DNA of 64,000 nucleotides, taken from assembly GCA_021234155.1 (NCBI GenBank), contig JAJEKV010000034.1:5160028-5224027 (forward strand). The letters run 5' to 3'. The stretch is from Isoetes taiwanensis (Eukaryota > Streptophyta > Lycopodiopsida > Isoetales > Isoetaceae). Position numbers and translations under genes: made by a program. Positions 59,440 through 64,000 of the stretch are shown here, piece by piece (the first letter of the stretch is position 1; every line of letters begins with the position of its first letter). Under the pieces are notes generated by a model that ran no database searches, was not told the origin of the DNA, and saw nothing but the letters and a program-made list of their open reading frames with translations.

Positions 59440-60420
59440 GAGTATTTGTCCGAAGGAGCTATTCAAGAGGATGTCTTAGATGAAGAGGAGCTTTCCCAAT
59501 TCCATCCCATCTTAACTATCAACCTAGCACAAGAGGAATCACTTAAAGAGCTTGAAGTGCATAAAGGAGGTATATCTAGGACCCGCAAATGGGAGACTTA
59601 TATAATGAAGGTGATCAAGGTAAAATGGTTGAGTTATTTGAGGATTGGGTGGATGTTTTGCTTGGGAGTATTGGGCGAGAAAGGGGTTGATAAAAAAATT
59701 TGTGAGTTTGAAATTAAGGTTCGAGAAGATGCCAAACCTGTTATGCGAGAAGTTGAGAGAAGAATTAATTCTTCACTTTTGGATCTTATCAAACAAGAAA
59801 CGTTTTAAAATGCAGGAATCAGGTTTGGTAGTGCCTATTGTGAATCCTTCCCGGTTTCATGCATTGTTCAAAGATAAAAAAAAAAAATGGTTCTTTGAGA
59901 ATTTGTGTAGATTATAGAGATCTTAATAAGGCTACTATTAAAGATTGTTATCCCTTGCCTTTTTAGAAGAAATCATTTATCAAAGAGTTGGTAAATCCAT
60001 GTACTCATTTTTGGTTTCTCACGGATTTAATCGGATAAGCATCAAACAGGGGAAGATCAGCCCAAAACATCTTTCATCACTCCATGGGGACATTTGCAAT
60101 GAAAAGGATGCCTTTTGGTTTGATGAATGCCCCTGCTACATTTCAGAGGGTTATGGACATTGTTTTTGCAAGCATGACTCGAACAATTTAGAGTTTTTGG
60201 ATGATTTATGCTTAGGTCTTCAAGTAAGTGACCATATTTCAGAACTAACAAGGATATTTATATTATGCACGAAGTGGAGTTAATCTAAATCCCAAAAGTG
60301 CATCTTTTGTCATCCAAAAGGTCAATTGTTAGGCCATGAGGTCTCGCCAGTGGTCTTCAAGTGGTGAAGAGAAAGTTATTGCCTTGAAGAAGCTTGGACC
60401 CCTAAGACACTCAGAGATGT
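59440..60420 (+). pseudogene. Reverse transcriptase of the gypsy element
   Basis: A frame at 59422-59808 precedes the RT core. The core itself shows [13 protein letters not shown], then [17 protein letters not shown] (~59915-59965), then FNRISIK, then a frame-shifted ITPWGTFAMKRMPFGLMNAP followed by ATFQRVMDIVF (~60075-60170). A degraded YxDDLC box is near 60190-60215. LLGHEVS (~60325) marks the connection to RNase H. Motifs follow Ty3/gypsy order. The catalytic YxDD loop is altered (FLDDL/WMIYA frames), by mutation or sequence error. Confidence 0.8.
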
Positions 60421-60539
60421 CAAAGAATTTATGGGGATGACTTCTTTTTGAGAATTTATGTGCCTAATTTCTCTCACCATGTTAGTCCTATCTCCAAACC
60501 AACGAGAGTAGGCCATGTTAGTAAGAAAGAAAAAGTAAA

Positions 60540-61000
60540 TACAAAACTATTGTTTGACTGATGAATGTGAGAAGGCCTTTGTGCAGATTATAGAAGCTAT
60601 TTGCCATGCCACTTTCGGTTGAAAGCTCCAGATCTCTCATTGCCATTCACAATCTATATTCATCATTTAAAAAAAATTTGTTGGGATTGCTATTTTGCAG
60701 AAAAACACCCCATTGCTTTTTGCAAGTAAACAATGGTCTCAAACCCGAGGAGAGATATCCTAAGATAGAGAGAAGTGTTTGCTTGCTCTTATTTTTTTAA
60801 TAGAAAGGCAAGGACATCTTCTACAAAAATCCCAAGCTCTTGTTTATATCGTGAGAATCCCATGCCTTTTTTGTATGGTAAGAAGTTGGAAAAACCCAAG
60901 CTTCATAGGTGGGCTTGTAGGCTCCAGTCATATGATTTAAAGGTTAAGGTTATCCATGTGGTGAATAACCCGAGCTTGTATTTACCTTTGCCTATTTTGA
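60540..61000 (+). pseudogene. Second (gypsy-type) RNase H, degraded
   Basis: TIYIH and GIAILQKN fragments (~60640-60710), FASKQWSQTREE-like (~60720-60760), REVFALLFFI (~60770), and NPMPFLYGKKLEKPKLHRWA followed by CRLQSYDLKVKVIHVVNNP (~60860-60970) are in the order of the RNase H domain that follows RT in Ty3/gypsy. Active-site residues cannot all be found. Confidence 0.55.
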
Positions 61001-61184
61001 GCATGAAGAAGTTGTACAAGAAGAAGGGGGAGATGGCTAATCTTGTGGCAAATGAGCAAGATCTTTTGTAAAAATGAGGTTCATGGTTATAAGAACCTAT
61101 TAGAAAATTCCTCCAATATCAAGAGATACCTTCTGAACTTTCTAAAGGTCAAGCTTACAAGTTTAGGCTAAAATGTTTAACTTA

Positions 61185-62373
61185 CACCTTGATTGGAGAT
61201 ATTTTGTGCAAGGTAAACAGGGATGGAGTTCTTTTAAGATGTGTTGATGAAGAGGAGGCTGCCTTAGTGCTTGCTGAGAATCATAAAGGTGTTTGTGGTG
61301 GCCATTTTGCAGCAGATACAACTGCCAAAAAAATATTAAGGTCTGGTTATTTCTGGCCTCATTTATTTAGAGATTGCTATGATGTCATTAAAACTTGCCA
61401 TCAATGCCAGATCTTTGGTAAGAAAATTTTGCATCCTGCCCCTCTTACTGGGATTGTGTCCCCAGGCCCATTTCAAGTTTGGGGGCTAGATTATGTTGGC
61501 CCTATAAATCCCCCATCTTCTGCTCAGCATGAATACATTGTTGTGGCCACAGATTTATTTACCAAATGGTCGAATAAAAGACCTTTGAGAAAAAGCAAAT
61601 GCATATACTATCGCTAGGTTTTTGCATGAAAATATTTGTTCTAGGTTTGGAATCCCTTTCAAAATTTTGACTGATAGAGGCTCTACTTTTATTAATGAGG
61701 TTATTCAAATTCTTGTTTCAAGTCTCAAAATCGGACATGTGAAAAGCTCAGCCCTATTATCCTCAAGGAAATGGTCAAGTTTGAGTCTACTAACAAAGTG
61801 CTTAAGGGAATTTTGCTTTGAAAAACGGTTTGCCAAAACCAAAAGATTGGCATTTGAAATTATATGATGCCCTTTGGGCTCATAGAATCACCGCTAAAAG
61901 CTGCCACTAATGCTTCTCCCTTCAGGTTTGGTTTATGGTGTTGAAGCGCTTATTCCTGTTGAGTTGGAGATTCCCTCTTTGAGAATGGCACTCAAGTTGG
62001 ATCCGAGTTTCTTGAAGCATTACAACACGGTATGAAGTTTTGCTAAAATTGGATGAGGATAGATTTGATGCGTAAAACTTCAATCTACTTAAGAAGGCTA
62101 GGAGTGCAGCAGCTTTTAAAGCAGCTCACAAGCTCCAGGATAGATTTGCTCCATTGGAACTCGTGCTCAAATGGGATGTTGCAAATGAAGGTAAGCTATC
62201 TAAATTTGAAAATCCTTGGGAAGGCCCTTACAGATTGTAAAGAAGTCGGCTGTTCATCCTATTGGCTTAAGGATCTCAAAACAGGTTTGGAATTACCAAA
62301 TCCTACAAATATCCAGCATTTGAAAAGATATTGGCCTCAACATGCATGTTTAGGCCTTTTTGCTCCTATATGA
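61185..62373 (+). pseudogene. Integrase of the gypsy element
   Basis: The zinc-binding part is intact: ENHKGVCGGHFAADTTAKKI, then LRSGYFWPHLFRDCYD, then CHQCQIF. The catalytic core gives WGLDYVGPINPP (first Asp) and FKILTDRGSTFINEVI (second Asp). A damaged QPYYPQGNGQVE segment (~61745-61775) would hold the Glu. The C-terminal part reads KFENPWEGPYRL (frame-shifted, ~62208) and NIQHLKRYWP (~62312), the usual end of such integrases. A GPY/F-like module is thus present; no chromodomain is seen. One frameshift lies near 61590. Confidence 0.8.
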
Positions 62374-62399
62374 ATACTTATTTTAACTTAGAGTAGGTT

Positions 62400-62990
62400 A
62401 ATTGTTGTTGAAAATTGAAGATTTAAAACTCTTTTGATTGGTTCCTGTTCATTTCCCTTTAGGCTTAAGTCGTAGATTCTTGTTGATTGGATTTGCTAAG
62501 TTGTTTTGGTTAGTTGTATTCAAGGTTCTTAATACTTGTACCATCAAGACCATTTTTCCTTTGAGGTGAGCTAATTGTGTGTGTTTACGTTTGAAGCGTA
62601 AATATTTTTTCAAGACCGGACAATTTCAAAAAGAGCAAGAGAATTTCTATTCGCCAAAAAAAAAAAAAAAAAAAAAGGGGGGTACACAAATTTACTGGAT
62701 GATCGATCCCTCATAGGAAGCCAATGCTATCAAGATTCCCCTGAAGGGATAGTAGGAATCTTGTCAAGGAGGAGAGCCATCCGCAGCATCCAAGAGACCA
62801 TTATATCTGGTAAAAAATTGTTCATGGTACCAAAACATACCGATCTTCACTCCGTAGATTCTCTTTTTTGAGTTTGAAATGCATCTCTTTTATCATGAGA
62901 AGCATCAAGGAACCATAGCTATATCGCTAGCATCCTGTGGGAGTAGTATAACGCCTATACCTGTCAAATTGAGCATCCGTCACTCATGAT
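62400..62990. other. Post-integrase region with A22G6 tract
   Basis: Non-coding. A run of ~22 A followed by six G (62657-62686) has the form of a long polypurine tract, but the sequence after it (TACACAAATT) does not match the start of the 5' LTR. Either it is an internal second tract or the tail of some other insertion. Confidence 0.45.
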
Positions 62991-62995
62991 GATGC

Positions 62996-63571
62996 TTACA
63001 CAAAAAGTAGTGCATATGTAGCATCCAATACATTCCCTTGTAAAAATTCTCGCCCACGAGCCTTTGTGTTCTCGATACACGTGCGGTCTTTCGCTAGTTT
63101 CTCTTGATAAGTCTTTTGCCCAAGGAAACACTCCATGGCAAGGTGATCATGGTTCATGTCTTTTTGTAGAGTTCCTTTTTCGAGAGGGGTAGTTTTGGTC
63201 AACATTTGTGCTTTCCCATATACACCGCCGTAAATGCATGTGCAATCGAGTAAATTTCCACGAGGAAGAGGTTCTTCATTAATTAAAACATTGTCCCATT
63301 CTCAGATCAGATGCATTTCTTGCAGACAAGGTCGATTACACCATAAGGAATAGGTACTCTCAGCTGGATCAAGCTCGTGAAGCACTCCTAAATTGCTCGG
63401 ATCAGCTGTTACATTGTCCCGGATAGGTGTATGGTAAGAAAAGGAGCCATGATCGGCAAGGGAGGTCGAAGTTTTCGAGCACGAGCGGAGGAGGAGCAAA
63501 TTAGGGTTCGAGCTCGATGGTTTGAATTTTTTGGTTTGAAGGTTTGAATTTTTAGTTTGAAATACATTCAA
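62996..63571 (-). pseudogene. Antisense 192-codon frame in the gypsy 3' region
   Basis: Two minus-strand frames (63302-63571 and 62996-63205) lie in the same phase. They are joined by fully open sequence except a single TGA at 63302-63304, where MHLI*EWDNVLINEEPLPRG would read IREW if CTGAG were CAGAG. The chain (HELDPAESTYSLWCNRPCLQ, then DCTCIYGGVYGKAQMLTKT, then MECFLGQKTYQEKLAKDRTC) has a steady cysteine content and looks coding. Family unknown. Antisense frames 3' of integrase are known in some plant Tat-branch elements. Confidence 0.4.
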
Positions 63572-63599
63572 TGGTTGTATGAGCCAAATTTCTTGAATA

Positions 63600-64000
63600 G
63601 TAGAAGTTTAGTTAAATAGGGTAGAGATTTGCTATGCTTTTAACAATTTTGAGTGTTGTCATTTTCAGTCCATTTGCTCATTACTCTTATTTGTCTTAAG
63701 TTGGCCTCTTTCCATCTAGCCCCTTGCTTCCATATGAAATTTTAAGAGTGCTAATCCTACATTGTTACTCATCCCTTTATTTGGCACTCATGCTAATTTG
63801 ATTATCATTGTCATATGCAGGTTCATCCACTTCTTCTCCATATTCACTGCCTTGAGTTGTCCTACCCTCCATTTGATCTTATTTTCTTATCACTCTCTCC
63901 ATTACCTTATACTGCCTCATATTTCCCACCACCGCAGAAAGTAATTCTATTCCCTCCACCACTTGTTGATATTTTGAAGACCTTCAGTTAGCATTTTTTT
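63600..64000. other. Right edge, nothing recognised
   Basis: Pyrimidine-rich sequence with no gene. It does not match the start of the 5' LTR, so the 3' LTR must lie beyond the window if the element is complete. Confidence 0.4.

Larger units (their letters stand above)
54394..64000 (+). mobile_element. Ty3/gypsy retrotransposon, Tat/Ogre-like, runs off window
   Basis: A long 5' LTR (from TGTTGCCCC at 54394, exactly where similarity to block A ends, to ~56685) is followed by a degraded primer-binding region containing TTGCCGGGGGATG. Next come gag, an aspartic protease with DGGSSLNVMP, an archaeal-type RNase H, RT, a second degraded RNase H and integrase. The ~2.3 kb LTR, the DGGSS protease and the extra RNase H point to the Tat branch. 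The 3' LTR is not in the window. Frameshifts in every domain mean it cannot be expressed as written, though sequence error may account for some. Confidence 0.85.

Overview
This is a piece of a large, repeat-dominated plant nuclear genome. The evidence is plant initiator-tRNA-Met primer-binding sites (TGGTATCAGAGCC) in several elements, a plant Ty3/gypsy element of Tat/Ogre type, a plant GDSL-lipase gene with clean GT-AG introns, and no bacterial operon structure. I cannot name the species; a gymnosperm, fern or other large-genome land plant would fit. Most of the window is transposons and segmental duplications of a few host-gene fragments.

Layout. A ~5.6 kb block (A1, 1-5590) recurs in direct orientation at 20985-26530 (A2). 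It contains a gene fragment of unknown identity, a small LTR element encoding one acidic coiled-coil-like protein and no visible pol, and an ABC-transporter (ABCD type) fragment. From 6350 to 11160 lies a ~4.8 kb LTR-flanked element whose only recognisable enzyme is a LINE-type reverse transcriptase. 11165-16180 is poorly recognisable. 16310-17450 is a broken copy of the GDSL gene. 17600-41500 is a maze of direct and inverted copies, including a ~1.53 kb tandem array (33388-39660) and a quasi-palindrome whose arms (27000-30960 and the array plus 39660-41520) face each other. A 537-bp TRIM retrotransposon sits in the right arm (40612-41148). Each of its LTRs contains a complete tRNA-like sequence. 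41520-52600 is mostly single-copy, with another ABC fragment (minus strand), an isolated exon, the best GDSL gene (3' three exons intact, 46474 to about 47400, minus strand) and a promoter-like region near 48.5 kb. 52600-54390 carries the cleanest ABC fragment. The right end (54394 to the window edge) is a Tat/Ogre-like Ty3/gypsy element with a ~2.3 kb 5' LTR, gag, protease, an archaeal-type RNase H placed before RT, RT, RNase H and integrase.

Quality caution. Copies of the same repeat disagree mainly where one expects CTG/CAG (CHG) trinucleotides, and the altered strings look random rather than mutational. This suggests basecalling error at methylated CHG sites in an unpolished long-read assembly. 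Many frameshifts and stops called broken here may therefore not exist in the real DNA. Copy d of the ABC fragment (53.4-53.7 kb) and the GDSL gene at 46.5-47.2 kb read cleanly.

The best candidate for something undescribed is the TRIM with tRNA genes inside its LTRs. The LTR-flanked LINE-type reverse transcriptase and the displaced RNase H of the gypsy element come next.
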